Source of the DNA: Brassica napus
Taxonomy: Eukaryota; Streptophyta; Magnoliopsida; Brassicales; Brassicaceae
Direction of reading: 5' to 3'
Assembly: GCF_020379485.1 (NCBI RefSeq)
Contig: NC_063452.1
Location: 35,487,608 to 35,551,607 of the forward strand
Length of the DNA: 64,000 nucleotides
In this document: one piece after another, positions 34,589-46,269 of the stretch
How the letters are laid out: every line of letters starts with the position of its first letter
Position numbering within the stretch: position 1 is the first letter of the stretch
Program-made: the position numbers and the translations under genes
The notes under the pieces: generated by a model
Told to the model about the DNA's origin: nothing
What the model saw: the letters and a program-made list of their open reading frames with translations, nothing else
Databases searched by the model: none

Positions 34589-35693
34589 TAGGAATGTCAA
34601 ACATGTTGATTTGTCACGTCTTGTCCCGTACCGCAGTGGGCTCGTCTTCGAGCAGGTCACGGCGGGTCAGGTCCGCGCGGGCTGCGGTCCTTAAAATGGC
34701 TGACCAAACCTGTACCGCAAAACATGTAGGCCTTTTCGGATCAACCCGCGGAACATAGATTTACAAACGGACATATGGCTCCTGGACGCTTCAAGACATG
34801 ATTCATGACGCTTTATCAGCTTCATGACGCATCAGTATGTGAGTCTAGTCGAGGATTGAAATGGATAAGGCAATACACTTGTTATTTGAAGATTTTAGTT
34901 GGATCAAAACACTAGTTTAGTTACTTTTGTTACACTCCAAACATATTAAAAATAAACAATGCTTTAGTTGTTGAATCCAAATATTATAACTCATAAGTTC
35001 ATAACAAATTATTTAGTTTTCCGAATCCAAAATTAAATAAAACTAAACACCAAATCAAGGATGCTAATCCCAAAAGTAAATAAAAAGAAAACACCAAATC
35101 ACACTTCTTATTCTTCAACTTTATCACCAACAAGCGACAAAAAGATGGAGATTTCTCTTTTTCACCATCAACTTCATCTTCTGCAAATAAGAATAATAGA
35201 AGTTAGTTAAATATATATTGAAACCTAAAACTCCAAAATGTATGATAATGTGAACAAATACATATAGACAAAACTATGAAGAACCCATGGCGGGAACTAG
35301 ATCTTCTTCTTCGGTGGAAAGTGAGTTTTCAAACTTCTTATGATGGCTCGAAGAAGCTCCACCAATACAGATCGATGGCGCTTGGGAGACCGGAAGCATC
35401 ATCGACCCTGAAACCACCATCATCGGAGCTCCATAACGTTGAATCGCCTTCTCTCTCTCTCTCTCTCTCTATCTCAATATTTTAGGTGAAAGAAGAAATG
35501 GGGACTTAGGGTTGCGGGTCTTCAAAATCCCGCAGGTTAACCTGTAGCCCATCCCACTTTCGGCTCGCCCCACTTTGAACCCGTCCCGCAAGGCCCGTAA
35601 TTTTGCGGGCTTACCAAATGTTGACCCAATCCCGCCCTGCAGCAAGTTTTTACGGGTCAGGCCCGTGGTCCAGATCCTTGATTGCCATCCCTA
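34589..35693. mobile_element. hAT-type non-autonomous element (right arm copy)
   Basis: Inverted copy of 16874-17972, bounded by TAGGAATGTCAAAC and ..TTGATTGCCATCCCTA and flanked by TAAACAAC and TAAAAAAC. Its presence in both arms shows it was there before the inverted duplication. Confidence 0.75.
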
Positions 35694-36230
35694 TAAAAAA
35701 CCAACAGAGATGTTAAGAGCGGGAGAAGGGGACCAACAGTGCTCAAATCGCCCACATAGCTTCTTCACATCTCCAAATCGCCCACATAGCCTTCTTCACT
35801 TCTCAAAATCGCCCACACATTGCTTCTTGTGAGATCAAATCGCCCACACATTGCTTTTTGTGAGATCAAATCACCCACATAGATCACACAAGCTCAAATC
35901 TCCCATATAGATCACACAAGCTCAAATCTCCCATATGGCCTCTCCAAATCGCCCACATAGCTTCTTGTGAGCTAAAATCGCCCACATAGCCATTCCAAAT
36001 CGCTGACATAGCTCACACAAGCTCAAATCTCCCACATGGCATCTCCAAATCGCCCAAATAGCTTCTTGTGAGCTTAAATCGCCCACATAGCCTCTCCAAA
36101 TCGTCCACATAGCTCACACAAGCTCAAATTTCACACATGGCCTCTCCAAATCGCCCACCTAGACTCTCTCTCCTCACTTCATGAATCCAAATCCCCCACA
36201 TAGCTCCTCACATCTCCAAATTGCCCTCAT

Positions 36231-36301
<71 letters not shown>

Positions 36302-36589
36302 CCATGAGCTCAAATCGCCCACATAGATTCTCTCCTCATTCCATGAGTTCAAATCGCCCACATGGCTTCTCACACTCTCAAATCACTCTCATAGGCTCTC
36401 TGAGGTTTAGCGAGTCTTTCATTATGTTCTCCTTTGAATCTCGATCGAAATGTCTCTCGTTTTGTCTCAATTGGAGTTTCCGTGACATTTTACAGTAAAA
36501 ATACCAAAGACTTGTTTTCTCGTAAAAGTTCGAATCAATCGTATGCGACGATAATGGTTAACTTACCACCAATGTTATCTCGGTTAAAA

Positions 36590-37308
36590 TGTTGGTTTAC
36601 ATCATCCCATAGGAACAGCGCTATGGGAACCAACATCATATAAATATGTAATCTCTCTGAAATTAATCGTAAAACGTTCAAATCAAAAAATGGTCCGAGA
36701 ATGTCTAAAACGCGATAAAAGGCAACTTACTATTAAAATGAGAACAAATCCAAAGGATAATGACGGTTTATTCGATTTTGATGGAAGATAAATGGAAAAG
36801 AAGATGAATGTAAAACTTCCAAGATAAACATGAAGATCGAGAAGATAAGAAAGATTTCCGTGAAGAGATAGATTCAAATCGAGGGCAAAAAGGAAAAGAC
36901 GGCCGACCTTGGAGGCATATATAAGGAGCGCCTGGGCGAGCAACACGAGAGACATAAATATTTCTTAGCAACTTAGGCACTTAGAGCAATTTTAGGCATT
37001 TTTGTTTTGTTATCGAGCTGCGACTCAGCTAGCTCGAAGTTTAGGTGGTTAGAACTATGGATCCCGCTGACAGCTCTTGAAGCCAAGACTTTTAAGACCT
37101 ATTGTACGATTGCCACACTCATACAGAGATTTGAAATAAGAACATCGTTACTTTGCTCTCAAGTTTTGATTCATTTTACTTCGTCTATTTTAGTATTTTG
37201 ATCTCTTGTCGTTGGCTTAGTAAATTTTCGAGACTTTAAGGAAATTAAGGGTTTCTTTGCTTTCTTCCGTTCATTGAAATCGACAGTGTGAATTTCGGTT
37301 CCCAAAGT
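36590..37308 (+). repeat. 3' part of a Tat-type gypsy LTR (outer, plus orientation)
   Basis: Contains GGCATATATAAGGAGCG (TATA box, about 36916), leader words shared with 23579-24248 (GGCCGACCT, TTTAGGTGGTTAGA) and ends ATCGACAGTGTGAATTTCGG then TTCCCAAA. It is related to, but clearly diverged from, the LTR inside the arms. With 15947-15983 it may be the two ends of one LTR into which the inverted-repeat block fell. Confidence 0.6.
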
Positions 37309-37799
37309 CATGTCACAATCTGCCATATAAGATGACAAATATTTGCGGTGCGTTGATTTTCTAAGCGAAGCCATATAGCTTTGTGACACGAAGTTCCGTT
37401 ACCATAGCCTATGATTCATTGTCGAGGATATTATTTGCAACATAGTAACTCGATTTAATTGTTTATTGTCAACTTTTGTGCAATTCCAACAAAATTTATC
37501 ATTTCTATTGGATTGGCATACGACCAATAGAATATTCTAGTATATGAATATTCTATTTTTTAGATTCTCCTTGTATAAAGTCACTTACTGTTATTTTTGG
37601 ATGAACTACTAAGGCGATTGTGTTGGTCATGCCGGGATTGTAAGAACCCATGGATCTTTCCATGCTCTTATATGAAAGCTTGAATGCATTTTTTGTCTAA
37701 TTTCCAAAGTCAATAACGGCCTAAGTCGTCTAACTACCATTAAAGTTTTCCATGTATAAGAAGGGTTATCAGTATCTATTGCGCACAAAGATGAATTGA
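37309..37799. other. Unassigned sequence between the inverted repeat and the copia element
   Basis: About 490 bp without a recognisable gene or repeat. Probably original intergenic DNA or an unrecognised old element. Confidence 0.4.
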
Positions 37800-37804
37800 G
37801 CCTA

Positions 37805-37998
37805 TGTTAAGGTTCTAGGAGTCTAGAACTGATATATCCGTAGGAGAGTATATTGGAGAGAATATTGTTGTTACAATAGTTAGAGATAAGGACGAGGAGA
37901 TTTGTAGTTATCTTGTGTCGATGACTTGTGTATATAACCTTGTACGTAACAAATGTGTGAATAACAAGTTATCTTCTCATAGTTTCTCTTGTCTTTCA
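37805..37998 (+). repeat. 5' LTR of the copia element
   Basis: 194 bp, TG..CA, with TATATAACC near 37930 as a likely TATA box. It differs from the 3' LTR by a few small indels and substitutions. Confidence 0.9.
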
Positions 37999-38055
37999 TG
38001 GTATCAAAGCCACACAAGGCTTGAAAATTTGTTTGGTTCATAGCCAAGAAGAAAT

Positions 38056-38790
38056 ATGGGTGACAGTAAAGAACTAGTGGGTTCATCAGGAGTAACGCTC
38101 GAGAGTAGGATGTCGCCATATTATTTGGCACCCTCGGACAATCCTGGTACGTCGATCACACATGTGATCTTGAATGGAGAGAATTATGCCGAGTGGGCGC
38201 TGGAGCTGGAGAACGCATTGCGTGCTAAACGTAAGATTGGATTTGTGAATGGAAATTTGAAGATTCCAGATGAGAAGGAGAAGCCGGCGGAAGCTGAGAT
38301 GTCGAGGACAGATAACTCAATGATAGTGGGTTGGATCAGGGCTTCTATTTCTCCGGTCATCAGATCAGCCGTGCATTTCTCTCCGGATGCCTGCAAGATG
38401 TGGTCAGATCTTTCAAAGTGCTTCTCTGTGGGGAGTGTCGTGCGTGTTCATCAACTCAAAGCCGAGCTTGCTTCGTGTAAACAAGACGGTTCCAGTGTGA
38501 TGGATTACTTTGGAAAATTGTCGCAAAAATGGGAAGAGTTGTTGAACTGTAAACCCATTCCGACCTGTACGTGTGCAACAGGAGAGATATATGCAAAGGA
38601 GTATGAAGCAGAGAAGGTTCATCAGTTCCTCATGGGATTGGATGATTCAAGGTTCAGCAACATTGTCACAAATATCATTGGGCTGGAACCATTGCCAGAT
38701 CTTAACTCTGCTTATCAAAGAGTGATCCGAGAAGAAAAGAGATTGGGGAGCTCACGTCTTGAGCCTAAGAGGCGTCTGTGGGGTTTATGA
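38056..38790 (+). CDS. Copia gag protein (truncated by frameshift)
   Basis: 244 residues starting MGDSKELVGSSG. It has the copia gag pattern: ILNGENYAEWALELENALRAKRK near residue 34, AVHFSPDACKMWSDL near 102, MDYFGKLSQKWEEL near 142, and VHQFLMGLDDSRFSNI near 180. It builds the virus-like particle shell. The frame is lost after KRLGSSRLEP, and the CCHC knuckle expected next is broken up: only RNQTSGRGGRGRGGRGRSNS-type linker sequence is seen in another frame at 38930-38970. Confidence 0.8.
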   Translation: MGDSKELVGSSGVTLESRMSPYYLAPSDNPGTSITHVILNGENYAEWALELENALRAKRKIGFVNGNLKIPDEKEKPAEAEMSRTDNSMIVGWIRASISPVIRSAVHFSPDACKMWSDLSKCFSVGSVVRVHQLKAELASCKQDGSSVMDYFGKLSQKWEELLNCKPIPTCTCATGEIYAKEYEAEKVHQFLMGLDDSRFSNIVTNIIGLEPLPDLNSAYQRVIREEKRLGSSRLEPKRRLWGL

Positions 38791-38860
38791 TGAAAAATGT
38801 GCAGCGAGAAGGAGATGATGATCAAACAGTGAGTGGTGCGATGGCTGTGGTTGCAAGAAG

Positions 38861-41800
38861 TTGTGCCTCGGTAGTGTGCAGCTCATTGGATTTCCTGAGT
38901 GGTTTACGGAAAGAAATCAGACGAGTGGTAGAGGTGGCAGAGGAAGAGGTGGCAGAGGAAGATCAAATTCCACACGAGCTAATGCGGTTCAAGCTCAAAA
39001 CCCTGCTGGGAACTCTGCCTGGAATCAAGGATCATCGGTTCCACAGTTAACGCCCGAACAATGGGCGTCTCTCACATCATTGCTCGAACGTCAGAAGCCG
39101 TCTCCAATCCCAGACCGGTTAAACGGTATGATACAATCTGGTGAGGTTATCACTGAGACTGGAGCATCGCATCACATGATGTTGTTAGTTGATGTTCATC
39201 ATATTGTTCCCTGTCCAGTGAGCTTTGCGGATGGGAGCCAAGTTATGGCTACTAAAAGTGGTTGTCTGCGTCTGTCCGAAAAATTGAAATTGGATCATGT
39301 CTTATTTGTTCCAAATTTGAATTGTACCTTATTGTTTGTTGCGAAGTTACTGAGACAAACTGGTTGCTTGGCTGTATTCACAGATACTTTGTGTATTTTG
39401 CAGGACCGTTTTACGAGAACTCTGATTGGAGCCAGTGAAGTCAAAGATGGTGTCTATGTTTATCGGGAAGTAACAGTGGCGAGGGTCACAGAGTTAAAGC
39501 TTCAAAGGATCAGGCTTTGTGGCATCGTCGTCTAAGACATCCTGCTTATGGTGTTTTGAGTTTTTTACATTTTGTATCTGGTGTTAAAGACGTCCCAAAC
39601 AAGTTTGGTGGATGCGATATTTGTTTTCAGTCTAAACAAACAAGATAAGTGTTCTCAGAAAGTCTTAATAAAAGTTTAGCTCCATTTGATTTGATTCATG
39701 TTGATCTTTGGGGACCCTATCGTGTATCTTCTTCATGTGGGGCAGTGCAATTTCTCACAATTGTAGATGATTTTTCAAGAGCTGTATGGATTCATCTACT
39801 GCTTGAGAAAAGTGAGGTAAAGAAAGTGTTGCCGAATTTCCTCAATCTTACATATCGGCAGTTTGGTAAACTAGTTAAGACGGTGAGGAGTGATAATGGG
39901 ACGGAGTTCATGTGCTTGTCGAAATACTTTGCAAAGAAAGGAATAGTTCATCAGACATCTTGTGTCAGCACTCCTTAGCAGAACGGGCGCGTAGAGAGGA
40001 AACATAGGCATATACTCAATGTCGCGCGCTCAATACTCTTTCAGGCTAGTCTTCCTGTTCGGTTTTGGGGAGAGAGTGTTCTAACAGCAGCTTATCCCAT
40101 AAACAGGACGCCGACAAGAGTACTGAATGGAAAGACGCCGTATGAGTACTTGTACGGGAAGCCACCATCGTATGCGGAGGTTAAGACATTTGGGTGCTTG
40201 TGTTTTGTGCACCAAGCAAGAAGAGACAAAGATAAGTTTGGAATACGGAGTAAGAGATGTGTCTTTGTTGGATATCCTTTTGGAAAGAAGGAATGGAAGG
40301 TGTATGACATGGAAAAGGAGGAGTTCTTTGTCTCTAGAGATGTGGTATTTGATGAGAAGTTTTATCCTTATGCAGACAAAGAAGTGGCTGAGACTCGTAT
40401 GGTACCTCAGATGATGTTTGTGTGTGATGATGAAATTAATTCCGACAGGGGGAGTGGTGAAGTAACTACTGCTGATACTGTTGGTGAAGTAGTTATCGCT
40501 GATATTGTGGGTAAGAGTGCAGATACTGAGGTGGCTCAGAGATCAGAAACGGAGATGCACATACAAGTGCAGGAAGAGACACCGCAGATCAGTGATTAGA
40601 CTGTAACAGAAGAGGCTCTTGGACGTGGTCATAGAAAAACAGTTCCATCAGTCAAGCTACAAGATTATGTAGTTTACAATGCACAAGCTGGTTCTGATAA
40701 ACATGACACCATCGCCGGTCTGCGATCAGATGTCTCCTCGGCGGTGCCAGGTAAGACACAAGTACTCTATCCCATTACCGATTATATATCTGATGATCAA
40801 TTCTCAGAGCATCACAAGGCCTCTCTCGCAGCTGTTAGCGCTGGAGTGATACCTAAAAATTGCAAAGAAGCTTTTGCAGATAAGAGATGGAACAAGGCAG
40901 TGAAGGGTGAAGTTCATGCTCTTGAGTTGAATTGTACATGGGATGTTGTGGATCTTCCTCCAGGAAAGAAATCAATTGGAAGTAAATGGGTGTTTACAAT
41001 CAAGTACAACGCAGACAGAACAATAGAGAGATACAAAGCAAGGCTGGTATGTTGTGGTAATCATCAGGTGGAATGTGTAGCTTATGAGGAAACTTTTGCA
41101 CCTGTTGCGAAGATGGACACGGTGCGCACACTACTGGAGGTTGCAGTGGCAAAGAACTGGGAGGTTCACCAGATGGATGTGAGTAATGCATTTCTTCATG
41201 GAGATTTGGAGGAAGAAGTGTACATGATATTACCACCGGGGTTTCATTCTGAAGAACCTGGAAAGGTATGTAGATTGAGAAAATCTTTGTATGGACTAAA
41301 GCAGGCTCCAAGGTGCTGGTTTGAGAAGTTGACGGAAGCCTTAAAGAGCTTTGGTTTCGTACAATCTTATGAAGATTACTCTCTGTTTTGTTATGAGAAA
41401 GATGGAAGATATGTGCGTGTTCTTATTTATGTTGACGATCTTATTGTAGCAGGGAATGATCATGAGATGTTGGAGAGATTCAAGAAGTATATGAGTAAGT
41501 GTTTTCTCATGAAAGACCTTGGAAGAGCAAAGTATTTTCTGGGCATAGAGATTGCGAGAGGAGCTGAGGGGATGTTCTGTCGCAGAGAAAGTATGCACTG
41601 GATATTATAAATGAGGTTGGTTTGCTTGCGAGTAAACATGTGTCTACTCCGATGGAAGTGAACCACAAGCTTCTGCAAGAAGAACGAGGAGAGCAGGGTC
41701 CACTCTGCAAAGATCCTGTGTGGTTCCGTCGAATAGTAGGTAGACTGGTGTATTTAACTATTACTCGTCTGGACTTGAGCTACTCTGTGCACATACTGTC

Positions 41801-42395
41801 TCAAGTGATGCATAAGCCACAGGAGGAGCATTGGAATGCTGCGATGAGAGTTATACGCTACTTAAAGGGAAGTCCTGGTCAAGGTATTATGCTTAGAGCT
41901 GATAGTGATTTCCAGATACGAGCGTTTTGTGATTCTGATTGGTGTGGATGTCCACTGACGAGATGCTCACTTTCAGCTTACATGGTGTTGTCGGGAAACT
42001 CGCCGGTGGCGTGGAGAACCAAGAAGCAGGATACGGTTTCCCACTCCTCTGCTGAGTCTGAATATAGAGCGATGTCGGATGTGTTGAAGGAACTTAAGTG
42101 GTAGAAGAGGTTGCTTGCTGATCTTGGAGTAAAACATGATAGTCCAATGGACTTGTACTGTGACAGCAAGTCAGCCATCTACATTGCTGCGAATCCGGTG
42201 TTTCACGAGCGTACGAAGCATGTTGAGAAAGATTGTCACAGTGTGAGAGATGCGGTAAAAGCTAAGCTGATAGCGACGCGGCATGTTAGGACGAACGAGC
42301 AGCTAGCGGATATTCTGACAAAAGCGTTGGGAAGCTCTGCATTTCATTACTTGTTGTCCAAGCCCGGAGTGTGCAATCCACATGCTCCGACTTGA
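38861..42395 (+). pseudogene. Copia pol remnant (PR-INT-RT-RNase H)
   Basis: Protease motif VITETGASHHM near 39155 (family norm DTGASHH), then integrase (LWHRRLRHPAYG, SDNGTEFMCLSKYF, NGRVERKHRHILNVARSIL; 39520-40070), a variable linker, reverse transcriptase (SKWVFTIKYNADRTIERYKA, MDVSNAFLHGDLEEEVYM, LIYVDDLIVAGND; 40990-41460) and RNase H (AFCDSDWCGCPLTRCS, HSSAESEYRAMSDVLKELKW; 41620-42390). It is broken by stops at 39533, 39645, 39976, 40597 and 42102 and a frameshift near 41575. TAG at 39976 interrupts a CxSTPxQNGRVERKH region where CAG is expected. Non-functional. Confidence 0.9.
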
Positions 42396-42402
42396 GGGGG
42401 AG

Positions 42403-42590
42403 TGTTAAGGTTCAAGGAATCTAGAACCGATATATCCGTAGGAGAGTATATTGGAGAGAATATTGTTGTTACAATAGTTAGAGATAAGGACGAGGAGATT
42501 TGTAGTTATCTTGTGTCGATGACGATGACTTGTGTATATAACCTTGTACGTAACAAATGTTTATCTTCTCATAGTTTCTCTTGTATTTCA
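42403..42590 (+). repeat. 3' LTR of the copia element
   Basis: 188 bp. It is followed by the duplication GCCTA at 42591-42595. Confidence 0.9.
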
Positions 42591-42736
42591 GCCTATATAG
42601 TATTTTCTGCAAAGAATTCTTGCAAGTAGAAAATTTGGAAACTGAATTAATTTTCATAGTCGTTTCGCTAACAAATCCAGATTAATCTCATTGATCAAAC
42701 GAAATCCAAGGTACCTTCTTCTTTTGCGTTGCATAG

Positions 42737-44558
42737 TGTAGTGACCCACATTCCGGTCCAATGAATTCAGGTCGAGGCCCAAACCCATCCCCAAAAGCCC
42801 ATGGTATTTTCTATAAAAACTCAGCTCTCCACTTTGATTTCTTACAAACTTCAGAAAAGAAAAAAAAAAGTTAGAGAGAGAGTGAGCTAAGGAGAAGAAG
42901 TGTGATCATTTTGCAGTGAGTGGGTCGCTGGAGCTCGTCGCCGGAGAAATCGTGTGCCGTGATCACGTTCAGCTCGCCACCACCGATAACCGCCCAAGGT
43001 AACGCCGGAAACCGCATGCCTTATGTTTCAGTTTCGGTTCCGTTTAGTAAATCACCCATAACTTCCTAACCATTGATAATTTCCTGCATCCAAGACCACC
43101 ATCGTGTTCCTCTCGACGAGACGAAGCCATAGACACCAACAACGCCGCAATCGGAGTCCGGACGAAGCCGCTAGAGCCTCCCGAAGTTTCGCCTCTTCGC
43201 ACGCGTGAAACGCACTCGCCGTCGCAGTCCGCCGTAGGCGCCGCCTATTCCGGCCACGTGCCCTCGTCTCCGACCACCGTTCGCTGGGGACGCCGTGCCA
43301 GGCCTCCGTCCTCCGCCACAGCTCCGCCGCAGCCGGAAATCGCCTCCGCCGTCGCCGCCGGCCAACTTTCTGGTAAGACGCCGCTGCCCTCTGTCGCCCT
43401 CCGCTGTCGCCGCCGGTGACCGACACCGGTGACTCAGTCAACTCGGCCGAGTCAACTTGGTTGACTCGGTAAACCGGTTGGTTGACTGGTTTAACCAATT
43501 TAAATTGATTTCAGTTTAGTTAGGGTAAACCGGTCGGTTTAATCAAATAGATTTCTGGTCAAACTTGAGCGGGTTGACTTTTCCATTAACCTTGACCAGA
43601 CCCGTTTTTAACCGTTCAAAAGGCGTTCTGACTCAGAATTTCGATCTGATTTCAGATTTGGAGTCTATTTGAGCAGCTGGAGTTCATATACACTACTTTT
43701 CTATTGCTAAGGTGAGGGTCTATTCCCGAACTTTTTGTACACGGCTTAAGACCTCGAATAAGTATAACTTATTCCTAATATGTTTCGTCTGCTTGAAATC
43801 GAGTCTGTCATTGTTTGTTTTAGTTTTAGATTCTTTGCTTAAACCGGAACTAGGGAGTTAGATGATTCAACACTTGATTGCTTTGCTTAATGTAAATTCT
43901 TAGTTAGAATTGTTTTTGCCGGATACAGAGATGGACTTCTGTATGCCGGATTGTATGAGAGGCTACGGCCAGTCAGTCGACCGGCTGGACCGTAGTCTGG
44001 TGTGGTCGATAAAGCATCTGAGGGCGGTGACACCGAGCACTCTCTCGGAAGTGTTTGTTTGGCCTGTTAGTGGGCAGCGAGTGCGCGCCTCGCTAGGATC
44101 ATTTCTTGTTGCTTGGGTACTTTAGGTGCCGTGTTTGACATGTATTAGAGATTAAATTATATTTATTCGGAGTGCTATGTCCGGGTCCATGGACTTCGGG
44201 GTAGCATCTCATACCTCATTGGGCGATTCCCCTGTCGCTCATCCCTCACTCCTCCCCCTTTCAGGTGAGAACGACGAGCATGAGTGATTATTGGACTGGT
44301 GCTACTGGGTTTTGGGCTTTTATCGCTTTTATCGTTTATTGGGCTTTTGGGCCTTTGGGCTTTTATCGTTATATTATTTCCTATTTCAGACTTTCAGACT
44401 TATATATTTTGGACTTATGTTGTTATCGGTATTTGCAGTTTGGACCTTATGGTATTGTATTTGACCCGATATTATAATCTGGAGTTTATTATTATTTCAG
44501 TATTTATTTTTATGTTATTTTTCGCATTTATATTATTTCGAGAAAACCGGGTTTTACA
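42737..44558 (+). repeat. 5' LTR of the chromovirus
   Basis: 1822 bp. It contains a GC-rich block at 43140-43420 and a short array of GTCAACTCGG / CCGAGTCAAC words at about 43434-43480. Confidence 0.9.
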
Positions 44559-44762
44559 TTTTTGGTATCAGAGCGGGGTTCCGACCCGGCTCCGACCCGG
44601 GATGGCGATTTTCGGAGACTCGGTATTATCTGGTTTTATTCGGTTTTCCAATATTTCTTGGGGATTTGGGAATTTGGAAATGAAAATAAATAGCACATTT
44701 CCGTTCAGTATCACTCCTTTCTAATTGTTGGTATTTCGGTGTTCGGTAGAAGTTGACGAATA

Positions 44763-46255
44763 TGTCTTCGTTTCAGATGCCGCCAAAGAGGAGAGCAACA
44801 CGTGCCCAGACCGCCAGAGATGCTAGAGAGGCAGGAGTCGAGCATGAGCAGCCCGCGGTTCCGCAGCCCGCTGCTCCACCGATTGATCAGGATGCCTTGA
44901 GACAGATTGTTTAGGATGCAGCTAGACAGGCCGCTCAGGATGCCGTTCAGCAGATTGCTCGAGAGGTAGCCAGGGAAGCCGCTCAGGAGGCTGCCCGAGT
45001 AGCTGCTCAGGAAGTTGCTTGTCAGATGGCTGCAGTTCAGCAGGGTCCTCAGGTTCAGGTGCAGCAAGGTCCACAGATTCGGGTTCAGCAAGTTCCACCG
45101 GTTCAGGTCCACCAGGATCATCAGATTCTCGGTCAGCATGCTCATCAGGATCCCGTTCAGCAGGTTCCCCTTACTCAGGTTCCATTGCAGCATGGCCCGG
45201 CTCAGCAGTTTGCTTATGGTGTTCAGGGTCTACCGCCACCACCACCGCGACCTCAGGTTTACCCGGTTTATGATGAGAGGTTCTACAGGCTGACGTGTCA
45301 GATGAGGAACATGGATATGGAGCATTTTAGTGGGACAGTGGATGTTGTAGCTGCACATGATTGGAAGTTAGCTTTGGAGCGGAAGCTGGAGATTATTGAG
45401 TGTCCACCAGAGTCGTCGCTCAGATTGACTATGCAGTATCTTCGTGGATATGCTCTTATATGGTGGGAGGGAGTACGATTGAGTCACTTTGGGCCAGAGA
45501 GGCTTACCTTCGCAGACTTCATTCGAGAGTTCGATAGGAAATACTTTCCGAAGGAAGCTATGGAAAGGAAGAAATACGAGTTCGAGCATGTAAGCCAGGG
45601 TGAGATGTCTATCAGGGAGTATGAGGTTGTGTTTAACCAACTTCGCAGATTTGCTGGAGTGGGCATTTCCGAAGAAGACTTGATCAGAAAGTTTTTGAGT
45701 GGGATACAAGTGGAGATTCGCAACCGGTGTCGTGTAGTCACTTACCACAGATTGGGAGATTTGGTGGAGAAAGCAGCTGAGCAGGAGGCAGGTTTGGCAG
45801 AGGAGCAGAAACTTGCTAAAGAAGTTCATGTTAAGTCTGGAAAAGCTCCAGAGTCCCATAGCAGAGGAGGAGACCAGTCTGGGTTACCGACTTGTCCCCG
45901 TTGTCGTCGCCGACATAGTGGGAAGTGTCCTAGGTGTTTTACTTGTGGTCAGCTGGGGCATATTTCGAAGTATTGTCAGGTTAAGCCTGTGGATACGGTT
46001 CCAGTCAGACAGATTGAAGCACCAGCACCAGCAGTGGCACAAGTTTGCTTTGGCTGTCATCAGCCAGGTCACTTCATCAGAGATCGTCCGAGGAGGGGCA
46101 ATGCGGCACTTCCACCATCACCGAAGCGTCTAGCCATCGCTCCACGTGTGTTTGCGGTTGGAGATCCTCAGGAAGCTGAGCCGATAGCGGGTATGTGCTT
46201 TTCCATACTTGTTGTGTTTGAAAATTTTGGTTTCATGGTTATCATGAGTAGTTAG
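44763..46255 (+). pseudogene. Chromovirus gag
   Basis: Starts MSSFQMPPKRRATRAQ at 44763, stopped by TAG at 44912-44914 where the repeat context expects Gln, then open to 46255. It has an Ala/Gln-rich N-terminal region, a Gln/Val/Pro-rich repeat (QQGPQVQVQQGPQIRVQQVP), the retrotransposon gag domain (HFSGTVDVVAAHDWKLALER ... WWEGVRLSHFGPERLTFADF ... FRRFAGVG-type, 45320-45750), and two zinc knuckles: CFTCGQLGHISKYC intact, and CFGCHQPGHFIRDR where the last Cys is replaced by Arg. The product would form the particle shell and bind RNA; it cannot be full length because of the early stop. Confidence 0.85.
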
Positions 46256-46269
46256 TAAAAATTTTGTGT

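Larger units (their letters stand above)
30836..36585. repeat. Right arm of the inverted repeat
   Basis: Reverse complement of the left arm without the 2.9-kb insertion. From left to right it holds the protease start, primer-binding site, LTR 3' part (31164-31836), palindrome array (about 31900-32150, more units than on the left), LTR-like remnant with GGTGTCGATCGACACTCC (about 33662), LINE scrap, hAT MITE, minisatellite and CT run (36231-36298). Confidence 0.9.
37805..42590 (+). mobile_element. Ty1/copia LTR retrotransposon, complete but decayed
   Basis: LTRs 37805-37998 (194 bp) and 42403-42590 (188 bp) begin TGTTAAGGTTC and end CTTTCA/ATTTCA. Flanking duplication GCCTA at 37800-37804 and 42591-42595. 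Primer-binding site TGGTATCAAAGCC at 37999-38011; polypurine tract TTGAGGGGGAG just before 42403. Gene order gag-PR-INT-RT-RH is the copia order. Multiple stops and frameshifts make it defective. Confidence 0.95.

Noticed and set aside
15947..37308. Interpreting the two ~6-kb arms as a pair of ordinary LTRs
   Set aside because: The arms are inverted, not direct, and each includes a primer-binding site and the protease start next to its LTR end; this is an inverted duplication.
43052..43498. 148-codon Arg/Gly-rich frame on the minus strand of the chromovirus LTR
   Set aside because: GC-rich LTR segment with a sister copy at 49982-50349 that does not keep the same frame; no domain.
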